Source of the DNA: Candidatus Krumholzibacteriota bacterium
GTDB taxonomy: Bacteria; Krumholzibacteriota; Krumholzibacteriia; JAJRXK01
Direction of reading: 5' to 3'
DNA length: 64,000 nucleotides
Assembly: GCA_024276305.1 (NCBI GenBank)
Contig: JAJRXK010000023.1
Span: 1 to 64,000, forward strand
Under the pieces are notes generated by a model that had not been told where the DNA came from, did no database searches, and worked only from the letters and a program-made list of their open reading frames with translations. The position numbers were made by a program, and so were the translations under genes. Of the stretch, positions 42,598-51,055 are shown one piece after another (position 1 is the stretch's first letter; each line of letters begins with the position of its first letter).

Positions 42598-44526
42598 TCA
42601 CTTGACCAGGGTCATCGTTCGTCCGAGGAGCTCGGTGCTTCCGACGAGGCGGTAATAGTAGTTGCCGCTGGCCACGGGCCGTGCGGAGTCATCGGTCCCG
42701 TCCCATTCCACCTGATGGGCTCCCGGACCGCGATCGCCCTCGACGAGGCGACGGACGAGGGCCCCGCTCACGTCGAAGATCTCGATGACCACCGAAGAAC
42801 GGTCGGCCAAGGAGTAGCGGATGGTGGTCCTGGGATTGAAGGGGTTGGGGGAGTTCTGGGAGAGAGAATTGACCATGCGGGGAACCGTGACCGCGACCAT
42901 CTCCGAGCTCAGCTCGAAACCGTCGAGAGTCCGCAGGCGGAGCTCGTAGTGATAGGTCCGGCCGGCCTCCACCGAGGAGTCGCGAAAGATCCCGTCGTCG
43001 GTGGCGGGGCCGGCGGCGATGGCCCTGGTCGGGCCCCGGTCCTCGGATCGCAGGAGGACATAGGAATCCAGGGCCGCGGCGTCGCCCAGAGTCCAGGAGA
43101 TATCGATCGCCGAGGCGCGCGGAATCGCCGTGAAGGACTGGAAGACCACTGGTACGGCCTGCTGGTCGAAATACTTGGCCGAGTAGAAGTCGAGGGTTCC
43201 CACGCTATTGAGAATGACACCGTCGATGTTCACCGAGGTCGCGAAATCGCTGAACACATAGAAACTTCCGAGGGTGTCGATGGCGAGGTTGGCGATGTTG
43301 CCGTCGCCGATGATCTTGGTCCACTCGTGAACGCCGCTCGGGAGGTACTTGACCGCGACGAGGGTGAGGGAGGTGGAGCTTCCGACCACCGGTGGTGCAC
43401 CGCCGACCTGGGCGGTCTGGAAGACATAGCCGACGCTGAGGACCGCATCGTTGGGTCCGATCCGGACCTGGAGCCCACGGTCGCCCTGTGCGCCTCCGAT
43501 CGCGTGGACCCAGAGGACATTGCCGCTGGCGTCGCAGCGCCCGACGAATCCGTCGGGACCGCCTTGGCTGACCAGCGTGGTCGAAGCGAAATTCGACGAC
43601 CCCGAGAACTCACCGCAAAAGGCGATGTCGTCGGTGGCGCTGGCGTCCAGGAAATAGATCTTTGTGACGGAGGTGCCTCCGAATTGAGTGCTCCACAGAT
43701 AGGCACCACTGGGATCGAACTTGGAGAGAAAGGCGTCGATCTGGCCCGAAGTGGTCAGAACGCCTCCTCCGAAATCGGCGGAAACCAAGGTGCCGCCCAC
43801 GATGAGATTGCCCGATCCGTCCAGGTCCAGGGCTTCTCCCGATTCGGCCGACGCTCCCCCGAAACCCTGGCTCCATTGGTGCACGCCGTTGGTGTCGAAT
43901 CTGGCGAGAAAAATGTCGGAGCCTCCGTTGCTGAGGACGGTGCCGCCCCCGAGGTCGATGTCGTCAAAGAACTGCCCCGTGACAAAGACATTGCCGGTGG
44001 CATCTACGGCGACACCCTTGGCGCTACTGAGGAACCCCCCGGGAAAGGCCTGACTCCAAAGGTGCACCCCCGCAGGAGAATACTTGGCGACAAAGGCGCT
44101 CCCGTTGGAAGTGGCGGTGAGCGGACCCGCTCCGAAATCGAAGGTGCCGAGAAGTCGGCCGACGATATAGATGTTTCCGGCGGGGTCTGTCGTGATGTCT
44201 TGGGTGATGATGGAGCCGATGGCGCTACTGGTCATGAAGCTCCAGAGATGGGTGCCCCCCGAATCGTACTTTGCGAGGACGGATCCCGAGGTGCCGCTGC
44301 CGGAAAGGGATCCTCCGCCCATGTCGATGGAGGTGCCGGCAGACCCCACGAGAATGATGTTGTCGGAGGCATCGGTGGCGATGCCATAGGCGTGTTCGGT
44401 GAAGGAACTTCCGAAACTGGTGGCGTAGACCAGAGAAGGGACCTGTGCGGAGGATGCCGAGACGAGAAGAGCGGTTGTTGCGAGAAACACGGCGTAGAAG
44501 ATCGCGAGGCGATTGCAGGGGCGCAT
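42598..44526 (-). CDS. Exported SBBP beta-propeller protein with FlgD-like tail
   Basis: The 642-residue protein has a signal peptide (ending LLVSASSAQ), about seven SBBP-type repeats of roughly 52 residues (each like GIATDASDNIILVGSAG then a glycine-rich stretch, then AKYDSGGTHLWS), a fibronectin-like linker (FTAIPRASAIDISWTLGD) and a FlgD-like tail (NSPNPFNPRTTIRYSL, FDVSGALVRRLV, GNYYYRLVG). It should be exported and handled by its tail. The repeats form a beta-propeller with no known ligand. ATG 44526 is preferred to GTG 44583, because the latter overlaps the promoter element. Confidence 0.88.
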   Translation of the reverse strand: MRPCNRLAIFYAVFLATTALLVSASSAQVPSLVYATSFGSSFTEHAYGIATDASDNIILVGSAGTSIDMGGGSLSGSGTSGSVLAKYDSGGTHLWSFMTSSAIGSIITQDITTDPAGNIYIVGRLLGTFDFGAGPLTATSNGSAFVAKYSPAGVHLWSQAFPGGFLSSAKGVAVDATGNVFVTGQFFDDIDLGGGTVLSNGGSDIFLARFDTNGVHQWSQGFGGASAESGEALDLDGSGNLIVGGTLVSADFGGGVLTTSGQIDAFLSKFDPSGAYLWSTQFGGTSVTKIYFLDASATDDIAFCGEFSGSSNFASTTLVSQGGPDGFVGRCDASGNVLWVHAIGGAQGDRGLQVRIGPNDAVLSVGYVFQTAQVGGAPPVVGSSTSLTLVAVKYLPSGVHEWTKIIGDGNIANLAIDTLGSFYVFSDFATSVNIDGVILNSVGTLDFYSAKYFDQQAVPVVFQSFTAIPRASAIDISWTLGDAAALDSYVLLRSEDRGPTRAIAAGPATDDGIFRDSSVEAGRTYHYELRLRTLDGFELSSEMVAVTVPRMVNSLSQNSPNPFNPRTTIRYSLADRSSVVIEIFDVSGALVRRLVEGDRGPGAHQVEWDGTDDSARPVASGNYYYRLVGSTELLGRTMTLVK

Positions 44527-44573
44527 GTTTGGCCTTGGGGTTGGGGGGCGGACGATTCGATCTAAGCTCTTGA

Positions 44574-44582
44574 AGTTTAGCA
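44574..44582 (-). promoter_or_regulatory. Extended -10 promoter element (TGCTAAACT)
   Basis: On the minus strand TGCTAAACT ends 48 bases before ATG 44526, matching the spacing at 28442. This position also argues against a start at 44583. Confidence 0.5.
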
Positions 44583-44623
44583 CGTGGCGCTGGCCGGCAG
44601 CAAATCGGCCGGCATCTGGCGAT

Positions 44624-45946
44624 TCAAGCCCATTTCAGTCGAAGGTGCGCTCCAACATGGTCCCGCCAGTCGGGAGAGACGCCGGCCTCGTTCGCATATT
44701 CCGGCCAGCGTCCGAGGACATCGAGAACCTCCCCCAGGATCTCGTCCACCCGTTCTCTTCCGATTCCTCCGACGCGGGCACAGGCGTAGAAGTCTGCCCG
44801 CAAGAACTCACCGCGTTTGGAATTGACCGTCATCTGGTGTTGGGAGGTCCAGGCGCCCTGGGGATTGTAGCTGAAGGTCACATCGAAGGCCGGGGAGAGC
44901 GTCCATCGTCCTTCGCGATCCATGAGGAAGGCGATGTTCTTGACGTGGTCGTCTTGGTTGCGCGCGACCAGGTTGAAGACCATCCGGCGGAACTGTTCCT
45001 CCCTCTCTTTCGGGCCCAGGCCCAATCTTTCGATGACCATCAGCGCCTGTTCGTAGGAATAGGCGCCGGGGAGGTGGAAGTCGAAGTGGGCCAGGGCGCA
45101 GAGCGATTGCATGTGCACTTTGCGGCCTCGATCGTCGCGGTCGAAGCGGCGGGTCATGAAGTGACGGCGGCCGCCTTCCTCGAAGAGTCGGCATTCGTTC
45201 ATTCGGATCCCACAATCCCGGGCCATCTGCGAGTAGGCATATTCGATGACGCCGTAGCCCCGGGGGTCTTCGAGCTCGTGATCCTTGTTCCCACTCACTC
45301 CATCGAATTTCAGGAGCCAGTGTTCGAAACCTTCGTCTGCGGAGAGCTGGCCGGAGCGGACAGCATTCGTCTCGGGATTCCAGGCGATGACGGCCTTGGC
45401 GCGCGCGCCGCCGGCCGAAGTTCCGACTCGTAGGATCTCGGCCAGGGCGTCGTCTTGGTCGAGGGAGAGGTCCAGCTCTTTGCGTTGCGACAACACCCGC
45501 GAGGCAAGCTCCACGAGGCGATCGATTTCGACCGGACGAGGCTTTCGCTCTCGGGGTCCAATGATCGGGCGGTATTCGAGGGCACCGACCCCCCGCTCGC
45601 CCGTGTAGCACAGGCGCTCGATGGAGCTGAAGGAAACGGGGCTCCGCCCCTGAGTGGCCAACCAGGCGTTGATGAGCGCATTCCCGAATCGGTCCGGGAG
45701 GGAGTCGGCGAGGAGGCCGGGCAGTCCGTAGAAGGTGCTCCTCGAGAGCTGCGGAAAGCGGTAGACCTGGGGCGAAAGGGGCATGGTGAGAGGAGCGACC
45801 TCGATCCCGCTGCCGGCGAATTCGGGGTCGTACTCGAAGGAGGCAACGTCGTTGCCACCGGTCAGAGAGACCGCGCCGATCGTGCGTCCCCAGAGGCGGA
45901 CTTCGGCAACCTGGGCCGCTCCAATCTTCGACGGACCGGAATTCAC
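44624..45946 (-). CDS. hipA: HipA-like serine/threonine kinase, toxin of a type II pair
   Basis: The 440-residue protein has the HipA kinase pattern: N-terminal subdomain (GLLADSLPDRFGNALIN), P-loop-like GTSAGGARAKA (175-185), hinge LKFDG (212-216), catalytic loop NQDDHVKN (330-337) and metal motif SPAFDVT (351-357). HipA kinases phosphorylate glutamyl-tRNA synthetase or related targets and cause dormancy; this target is unknown. GTG 45946 overlaps the antitoxin stop and has GGAG seven bases upstream. All visible catalytic residues are intact, so it is probably active when free of its partner. Confidence 0.9.
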   Translation of the reverse strand: MNSGPSKIGAAQVAEVRLWGRTIGAVSLTGGNDVASFEYDPEFAGSGIEVAPLTMPLSPQVYRFPQLSRSTFYGLPGLLADSLPDRFGNALINAWLATQGRSPVSFSSIERLCYTGERGVGALEYRPIIGPRERKPRPVEIDRLVELASRVLSQRKELDLSLDQDDALAEILRVGTSAGGARAKAVIAWNPETNAVRSGQLSADEGFEHWLLKFDGVSGNKDHELEDPRGYGVIEYAYSQMARDCGIRMNECRLFEEGGRRHFMTRRFDRDDRGRKVHMQSLCALAHFDFHLPGAYSYEQALMVIERLGLGPKEREEQFRRMVFNLVARNQDDHVKNIAFLMDREGRWTLSPAFDVTFSYNPQGAWTSQHQMTVNSKRGEFLRADFYACARVGGIGRERVDEILGEVLDVLGRWPEYANEAGVSPDWRDHVGAHLRLKWA

Positions 45947-46332
45947 TTCAGATCTCCGTCGTCCTTCCAGGTCCAAGTGGAGGCCGTGTCCTCGCGCTTC
46001 CCGGAAGAGCTGGTCTGGGACGGAGCCCGCCGCTTCGAAGCCACCCGCTTGCGGCTGTGGCCGTGGCGGCGCAGGAGGTCCATGGGCCGAGGCCCCGCCG
46101 GCGGGAGCAGCGCGTCGAGAGCATCGAGGAGGTCGAGCTCTCGGAGCAGGTTCAAGAGCTTCGAGAGTTGTACCGAACGACCGGCTTCGACCCTCTCGAC
46201 GGTGCGCTTGCCCACTTCCGCACGGGTGGCCAATTCCTCTTGGGTCAGGCCGAGGTCGATGCGACGCGAAGCCAAACGCTGTCCGAAGTCCGCGAGGAGG
46301 GCCGCATTGGTCACTTCCGAATCGATCGCCAC
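45943..46332 (-). CDS. hipB: HipB-like XRE-family antitoxin/repressor
   Basis: The 129-residue protein has a cro/CI-type helix-turn-helix (about 15-70: FGQRLASRRIDLGLTQEEL, KRTVERVEAGRSVQLSKLL) and a long basic, probably disordered C-terminal tail (SRKRVASKRRAPS) that may contact HipA or DNA. GTG 46332 was chosen because GGAGG lies eight bases upstream on the minus strand; the frame extends to a TTG at 46377, which has no ribosome site and would leave almost no leader. It overlaps hipA by four bases. It should bind the candidate operators at 46398-46442. Confidence 0.85.
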   Translation of the reverse strand: MAIDSEVTNAALLADFGQRLASRRIDLGLTQEELATRAEVGKRTVERVEAGRSVQLSKLLNLLRELDLLDALDALLPPAGPRPMDLLRRHGHSRKRVASKRRAPSQTSSSGKREDTASTWTWKDDGDLK

Positions 46333-46397
46333 CGGACTCGCCTCCGTGGGACGGGGCCTGCGATTTCTTGGGGCCAAGAAATCGTCAACTGTGGCGA

Positions 46398-46442
46398 AAC
46401 ATAGGAAACAAGTGCTGATATGTCAACTCGTCAAAAGTGACG
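46398..46442 (-). promoter_or_regulatory. hipBA promoter with candidate operators
   Basis: On the minus strand TTGACA (46426-46421) and TATGTT (46403-46398) have a 17-base spacer, the best sigma-70 match in the window. AGTTGAC occurs at the -35 (46428-46422) and again near the expected start of transcription (46390-46384). An inverted repeat, CGTCA/TGACG (46429-46442), lies just upstream. HipB autorepression is known in the family; which repeat is used here is inference. Confidence 0.6.
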
Positions 46443-46455
46443 CACAGTGGGCTGG

Positions 46456-47193
46456 CTAGATTCCGAAGCGGGCCTTCACCCCGCTCCAGGTGGGCCGGTC
46501 GAGGAGGACTTGACCACAGCTCGTACCCGTGATCCTCAAGTCGTCGACCACGATGGTCTGGGGTCCGCGCCCCCCGAAGGAGATGCCGAAGGAGACCAAG
46601 GCATCGCCCGGTGTCCGAAAGGACTGATTCTGAACCTCGGGAACCGCGACCCCGTCGAGGCTGAGGCTGAAGGTGTCGGTCGTCATGTCCAGCTTCATCT
46701 CGAAGAGTTGGGATACATCCGGCGCCCATCCCTGGGGGAGGTTCGCTTCGTTGGACCCTCCGGCGTTGAACACAATGGCGGTTCCCCGCCAGGAGATCGA
46801 GCCGTAGAGGGCTCCGCTCGATCCTCGGAAGTCCGCCGAAATGAAGAAGGTGCTCTTCGCGCGCAGGAGGGACCGCCAGGAGACGACAAAGGACTGGCAA
46901 GTCTGATGCGCGATGCCGATCCCCGCTCGAATGTAGTGCGATCCCAGGGCCGATCCCTGGACCATCTCCAGCGGTTGGTCGAGGAGGTCACCGACCGCAG
47001 CGCGAACCAGGAAGGACCCCGACCCATCCGAATAGCGGAAGGTGTCGTCGGCGGGGGCGAGGGGCGGGTCGGAAGTCGGATTCTGGTCGACCGTGTCGTG
47101 GTTGAAGTCGTTCTGGAAGACGATGATCCCAGCCCCGGAAGTGGAGGCGGAGGAGACCACGATCAGCAGGATCCAGAGTGCGAGAGTCTTCAT
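46456..47193 (-). CDS. Exported LamG-like protein with C-terminal WSG-x-KAR motif
   Basis: The 245-residue protein has a signal peptide (LALWILLIVVSSASTSGAG) and a jelly-roll domain typical of concanavalin/LamG folds (FQNDFNHDTVDQNPTSDPPL, FEMKLDMTTDTFSLSLDG, FGGRGPQTIVVDDLRI). The last residues, RPTWSGVKARFGI, echo the end of the DUF2341 protein at 31026. Two cysteines and the terminal motif are the only other landmarks. It may bind glycans. Its ATG at 47193 overlaps the astacin stop (ATGA), and it is the last gene of the operon that starts at 50913. Confidence 0.78.
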   Translation of the reverse strand: MKTLALWILLIVVSSASTSGAGIIVFQNDFNHDTVDQNPTSDPPLAPADDTFRYSDGSGSFLVRAAVGDLLDQPLEMVQGSALGSHYIRAGIGIAHQTCQSFVVSWRSLLRAKSTFFISADFRGSSGALYGSISWRGTAIVFNAGGSNEANLPQGWAPDVSQLFEMKLDMTTDTFSLSLDGVAVPEVQNQSFRTPGDALVSFGISFGGRGPQTIVVDDLRITGTSCGQVLLDRPTWSGVKARFGI

Positions 47194-48473
47194 TGCAGGA
47201 TCACTCCTCCGGTGGGGGCTTCGATTTGCATGGGGGTGGTGATGAGACGGGCTCCGGAGGTGGAGGCGGCATAGGTGTCCGGGTAGAGGATGACCAGCTT
47301 TCCGTAGCTCGGTACGGATTGGACCGCAGTGGCAAAGCTGGTCTGCGGGTCGGCGAAGGTGCCGTTGGGATTCGGAGTCGGGGATTGGGCATGAAGAAAG
47401 ACCCAGTTCCCAGGAGCGTAGGCATAGCTCATGGTGGTGATGTCCCAGAAACTGAGATGGGTGCGTTGACCGATGAGGTCCTGCCAGGATTCGTATCCCG
47501 GATTGCAGTCGATGGTAGTGAGATTCCCGCGGTCGATCGAGAAATAGTACTGCCCGTAGTGCATCACCGAGTCGAAGTCGTAGACGGCCCCCCACGGACT
47601 TGCGGGATAGATCGACGCGGTGGTCGACGGCTCGAAGTTTCCCACGCAGCTTCCGCCGCAATCCGTGGTGGAGATGTTCTGATAATTGATGGTCACGAAG
47701 TCGTCGCGATCGGCCCGGCTCTGCTCGTGCTTGAAGGCCAGGGCATGGGCAAGCTCGTGACACATCACGTACTTCTCGCCCCAATTCACAATTTCCACCG
47801 TTCCGGGTCCCGCGGCGCCAACGACTCCGACGGTGGCGCGGTTGAAGACAGAATTGGAGATGCGGATGTAGCTGGCCTCGGTCGAATACGGAACGAAGTC
47901 CACACTGGCGACGGCCTCCCATTCGCCCATCGCCGCGACCATCGCGGCCTGGTAGTTGGGCGATACGCTCACCGTGACATCCAGAGTCACCGAGGCGCCG
48001 AAGCCCTCGTTCACGACGGCGTCGCCGGGATCGAGGTAGATCGCGTCGTTGGTGAGCCAGTCGATGCGGTAGAGGGTCGCAGCCGTGTTGTCGTTGGAGG
48101 CGGAGCCACGTACGAGGACCAACTGATCGGCCCGGAATCCGATATCGATGAAGGGATCGGAGCCAGCCGAAGTGAGAATGCGCGGAGGGTTGGAGGCAAA
48201 GCCGAGGGTGGTGCTGGTATAGCTTCCCGCGGCGGTGGCATCGTTGACGACAAAGACATAGGGAACCACCCCGCCGAGCCAGGTATTCGGTTCCCAGACG
48301 GTCCCCTTCTCCAGGCCCTCGGGGACGTACATGTCTCCTTCGACGAGGTGGTATCCCGGAGGAGGGGGTGCCGGCTGGGGGACCACTTCGAACGCGGATG
48401 CCTTCCCCAAGACGAGAAACCCCAAGAGAAGGGGAGTGGCGACCACGTGGGCTCGGTGGAGTTGGAATCGCAT
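47190..48473 (-). CDS. Secreted astacin-like metallopeptidase (M12A) with inserted segment
   Basis: The 427-residue protein has a signal peptide ending KASAFEV. The zinc site is CHELAHALAFKHEQSRADRD (238-257; His239, Glu240, His243, His249), followed by the Met-turn SVMHYGQY (302-309). The start of the astacin domain (GGVVPYVFV, 68-76) is separated from its helix (AAMGEWEAVASVDFVPYS, 180-197) by about 95 extra residues. The usual glycine of HExxHxxG is alanine (246). The final 60 residues look like a short beta-helix piece (LVILYPDTYAASTS). Substrate unknown. AGGAGGAACG precedes the ATG. Confidence 0.85.
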   Translation of the reverse strand: MRFQLHRAHVVATPLLLGFLVLGKASAFEVVPQPAPPPPGYHLVEGDMYVPEGLEKGTVWEPNTWLGGVVPYVFVVNDATAAGSYTSTTLGFASNPPRILTSAGSDPFIDIGFRADQLVLVRGSASNDNTAATLYRIDWLTNDAIYLDPGDAVVNEGFGASVTLDVTVSVSPNYQAAMVAAMGEWEAVASVDFVPYSTEASYIRISNSVFNRATVGVVGAAGPGTVEIVNWGEKYVMCHELAHALAFKHEQSRADRDDFVTINYQNISTTDCGGSCVGNFEPSTTASIYPASPWGAVYDFDSVMHYGQYYFSIDRGNLTTIDCNPGYESWQDLIGQRTHLSFWDITTMSYAYAPGNWVFLHAQSPTPNPNGTFADPQTSFATAVQSVPSYGKLVILYPDTYAASTSGARLITTPMQIEAPTGGVILQ

Positions 48474-48481
48474 CGTTCCTC

Positions 48482-50353
48482 CTACTGCAATGAGACCAGA
48501 GCCAACACCAAGCCCCGCCCCGATTCGAGACGAGTCATGGCCTTGCCGATGATGGCTACGACCGCACGATTGTGGTCGAGGACCTTCATGGCATGTCCGG
48601 CCGTCGACGAAGTGGTGAGGAGGTCGCCGGGCTCGATGGGATTCTGGCTGGCGTCGACCCACACGTAGACCCGTCCGGTCAGAGCCACCGGATGCGTGCC
48701 GTCGGCGATGCTTTCCCGCTGTCTCATGACCATGCCGGGGCGGATTCCGCCCGCGCCGCTGATCACTCCGGCGACTCGACGGTCGTAGCGAGTCTCGGTG
48801 AGCATGAGTTCTCCCGGGTGATCGGGGTCGACGGCCACCACCATGCCGGGCTTCGGGCGAGGATCCTGGATGGCTCGGGAGTGGATTCTGAACTGTTCGG
48901 AGAGATCACTCCCTCCGGTGATCTCGAGGGTCGGAGTGCGGATGCGTCCGGCTCCGCCGGCGTAGCTGGAGTCGATACGGATCTCCTCATTCCCTGCTCC
49001 GTCATAGAGGAGGATCTCGCCGCCGCTTCCCGCAGCCCCCGCGGAGACCCGCACCCCACTGGCGCCATTGTCCTGCCGCACGGAAATCGTGGCGTTGCTT
49101 CCATTCTGTGCATCGAGAGAGATGCGTGTCCGAAACGTTGGCACGTGGCCATAGAGCTCGAGGATTCCCCCCTGGGCGCCTGCGCTATCACTGCGGAGCC
49201 TCGCGATTCGCGAGGGCGCATCGCCATAGAAGTCCGTGGTGGTATCGTTCACCCGAAGGACATCGTGGTCTGCAACCCCGATCGCAATCGAGGGCGTGCT
49301 CGTGCTCACCGCGCGCATTTGCACGAGTCCGGCCGAGCTTCCGCTCGTCGTCAATCCCATCTTGAAGACAGTACTCCCTCCGCCGATCGCGAAATCTCCC
49401 GCCGAAGTGGACAAGTCGCCATTTCCCCCGGTCACATTGAATGTGGCCACGGGAGTCATCCCGACCCCCACCTTGCCGTCGGCGGTGATGATCAGATTTC
49501 CCGCCGGCGGCGAAGTGGCAGAAGCCGCGGGACCGATCCACAGCGTGTTGGAGAGAGTCTCGTGCATCAGCATCCATCGCTGAAAGCTCCCCCCAACCCG
49601 ATCGAGGGCGATGGTCGGGAAGATGGTGGCACCGACCTGTAGCATGGTTTGATTGGCGCTCCAGGGCTGGACAGTCGAAGTCCCGATGGCGACCGAGCCG
49701 TTTCCGTCGCGGTAGAGGTGGGCGCCGCTGATCGTCCAGTCGCCGTCGTCTCCCCCCGTGCCGCCGCCGGTCGAAGAGATGGTGATGTTCTGACCCGCTT
49801 CGCTGATGGTGACGTTGGATCCGGCCACGAGATGGACCGTGTTCCGGATCCCGTTGAGGCTACGGACCAGGGTGCTGCTTCCGATCATCCCCGGCGTGAG
49901 AGCACCGTCTTCGAGTCCGGCGGCTCGGAAACTGTAGGGCGAGGTCGTCAGTGGGCTCCGTGGCGATAGGGGGCTCTGTCCATCGATGGCGATGGAGAGC
50001 CAGACCGGATTGGAGAAGAAGATCGGATCGATCGGCGTCACCTCACCGAGTACTACATCGAAGATTCCGCCCGAAGTGGCGACGATCTGGGTTTCGTCCC
50101 AGAGCAGAGCTCCCCCGGTCACTTTGGTATAGATGCGGAAGCGGATCGAGTAATTGGCGTCGGCGACGAGGTTGCCGAGGTCGTCGGTGAGCAGGCCCTG
50201 GTAGCTGACCAATCGGGGGATGAAGGAGCTTGCGGCCCGCGAACTCGAAGTCAGGATCAGACTCGAGGCGAGACCGGCTACTAGAACCAGACCCACGAGG
50301 ACCTGGGCCTTCGGGAACCGACGGGGGGAGATGGAACAGGTCGGGCGATTCAT
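48482..50353 (-). CDS. Exported fibre-like protein with conserved N- and C-terminal modules
   Basis: The 623-residue protein begins with a signal peptide (ILTSSSRAASS). A conserved surface module follows (RLVSYQGLLTDDLGN, RIYTKVTGGALLWDETQ, GIFDVVLGEVTP), then a long beta-rich stalk of short repeats (about 180-480) resembling phage tail fibres or trimeric adhesins. The C-terminal module (about 490-623) contains GMVVAVDPDHPGELMLTET, GRVYVWVDASQNPIEPGDLL and TTSSTAGHAMKVLD. Similar stalk proteins occur in several uncultured lineages. No phage genes are near, so a cell-surface role is more likely. AAGGAG lies upstream of ATG 50353. Confidence 0.75.
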   Translation of the reverse strand: MNRPTCSISPRRFPKAQVLVGLVLVAGLASSLILTSSSRAASSFIPRLVSYQGLLTDDLGNLVADANYSIRFRIYTKVTGGALLWDETQIVATSGGIFDVVLGEVTPIDPIFFSNPVWLSIAIDGQSPLSPRSPLTTSPYSFRAAGLEDGALTPGMIGSSTLVRSLNGIRNTVHLVAGSNVTISEAGQNITISSTGGGTGGDDGDWTISGAHLYRDGNGSVAIGTSTVQPWSANQTMLQVGATIFPTIALDRVGGSFQRWMLMHETLSNTLWIGPAASATSPPAGNLIITADGKVGVGMTPVATFNVTGGNGDLSTSAGDFAIGGGSTVFKMGLTTSGSSAGLVQMRAVSTSTPSIAIGVADHDVLRVNDTTTDFYGDAPSRIARLRSDSAGAQGGILELYGHVPTFRTRISLDAQNGSNATISVRQDNGASGVRVSAGAAGSGGEILLYDGAGNEEIRIDSSYAGGAGRIRTPTLEITGGSDLSEQFRIHSRAIQDPRPKPGMVVAVDPDHPGELMLTETRYDRRVAGVISGAGGIRPGMVMRQRESIADGTHPVALTGRVYVWVDASQNPIEPGDLLTTSSTAGHAMKVLDHNRAVVAIIGKAMTRLESGRGLVLALVSLQ

Positions 50354-50373
50354 GAGGAGGCTCCTTCTTCGTT

Positions 50374-50913
50374 CTACTTGATCAGCGTTATGCAGCGGCT
50401 CTGCCGAAAGGATCCGGCCCGCAGCCGGTAGACGTAGACCCCGCTGGCGAGATCCGTGGGATGGAAGACGACTTCGTGTTCTCCGGCCGTCATTTCCTGA
50501 TCGAGGAGGATGGCGATCCGGCGACCTCGTAGATCGAAAAGCTCGAGTTTCACCGGGCCCGAAGTCGAGACCGCGAATCGGATGGTGGTCCGAGGATTGA
50601 AGGGATTGGGAGTGTTCTGATCGAGACGGCTGGGGAATCGCACTTCCGGTGAGTCGTCGCCAATTGCGGTGATCAGGGGTCGAGGCAGCGTGTACCAGAA
50701 GCCGATGCCCTGCTGAAAGGAGGCGCCAGCGTCCCAACCCACGGGCGAAGAACCGAAACTCGCCCGACAGCCGAAGGTACCGCCGCTCGAATGGACGGCA
50801 CTGACGCCAATCTCCTGCCGCGGAAGGCGATAGGCCGGCGCGGCAGGAGTCACTCCCCCGAGACTCGTCAAGAGGGTGAGCAGGCCGGCAGCCGTGAAGA
50901 CGTGAGATTTCAT
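50374..50913 (-). CDS. Short exported protein with FlgD-like C-terminal domain
   Basis: The 179-residue protein has a signal peptide (TAAGLLTLLTSLGGVTPAAP), a short mid region (SSGGTFGCRASFGSSPVGWD) and a full FlgD-like tail (about 95-179) with QNTPNPFNPRTTIRF, LFDLRGRRIAIL and SGVYVYRLRAG. Since the tail makes up almost half the protein, it may be a minimal carrier for the presumed sorting system. It is the first gene of the operon down to 46456, with AGGAGG upstream of the ATG and 20 bases to the next gene. Confidence 0.82.
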   Translation of the reverse strand: MKSHVFTAAGLLTLLTSLGGVTPAAPAYRLPRQEIGVSAVHSSGGTFGCRASFGSSPVGWDAGASFQQGIGFWYTLPRPLITAIGDDSPEVRFPSRLDQNTPNPFNPRTTIRFAVSTSGPVKLELFDLRGRRIAILLDQEMTAGEHEVVFHPTDLASGVYVYRLRAGSFRQSRCITLIK

Positions 50914-50971
50914 GAGGGGCCTCCTGATCGACCAGGGTCGATGGGGAACACCATCTCTGTGGGGCGGGAAG

Positions 50972-51007
50972 TTGCAGTCGAAGGAGGATCTGCGATAGGA
51001 TCGCAGA
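50972..51007 (+). promoter_or_regulatory. Candidate promoter with overlapping inverted repeat for the CHAT-sigma operon
   Basis: TTGCAG (50972-50977) and TAGGAT (50996-51001) are spaced by 18 bases. A perfect 8-bp inverted repeat, TCTGCGAT/ATCGCAGA (50989-50996 and 51000-51007), covers the -10 and is nested in a wider GGATCTG/CAGATCC pair. This is the usual place for a repressor site, though it could equally form an RNA hairpin at the 5-prime end. Confidence 0.4.
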
Positions 51008-51055
51008 CAGATCCGCCGATCCTGCCCTTGATCGGGGTTCACGAAGGAACACTTC

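Noticed and set aside
42715-44565. A 616-codon open frame on the plus strand opposite the SBBP gene
   Set aside because: It lacks any motif, whereas the minus strand has a signal peptide, SBBP repeats and a FlgD-like tail.
46456-47922. Open frame extending the LamG-like protein upstream through the astacin gene
   Set aside because: The extension overlaps the astacin coding region in another frame. ATG 47193, with a signal peptide and ATGA overlap, is the proper start.
48482-50353. A prophage remnant, because of the tail-fibre look
   Set aside because: No integrase, capsid, tail or lysis genes are near, and the protein has a signal peptide.
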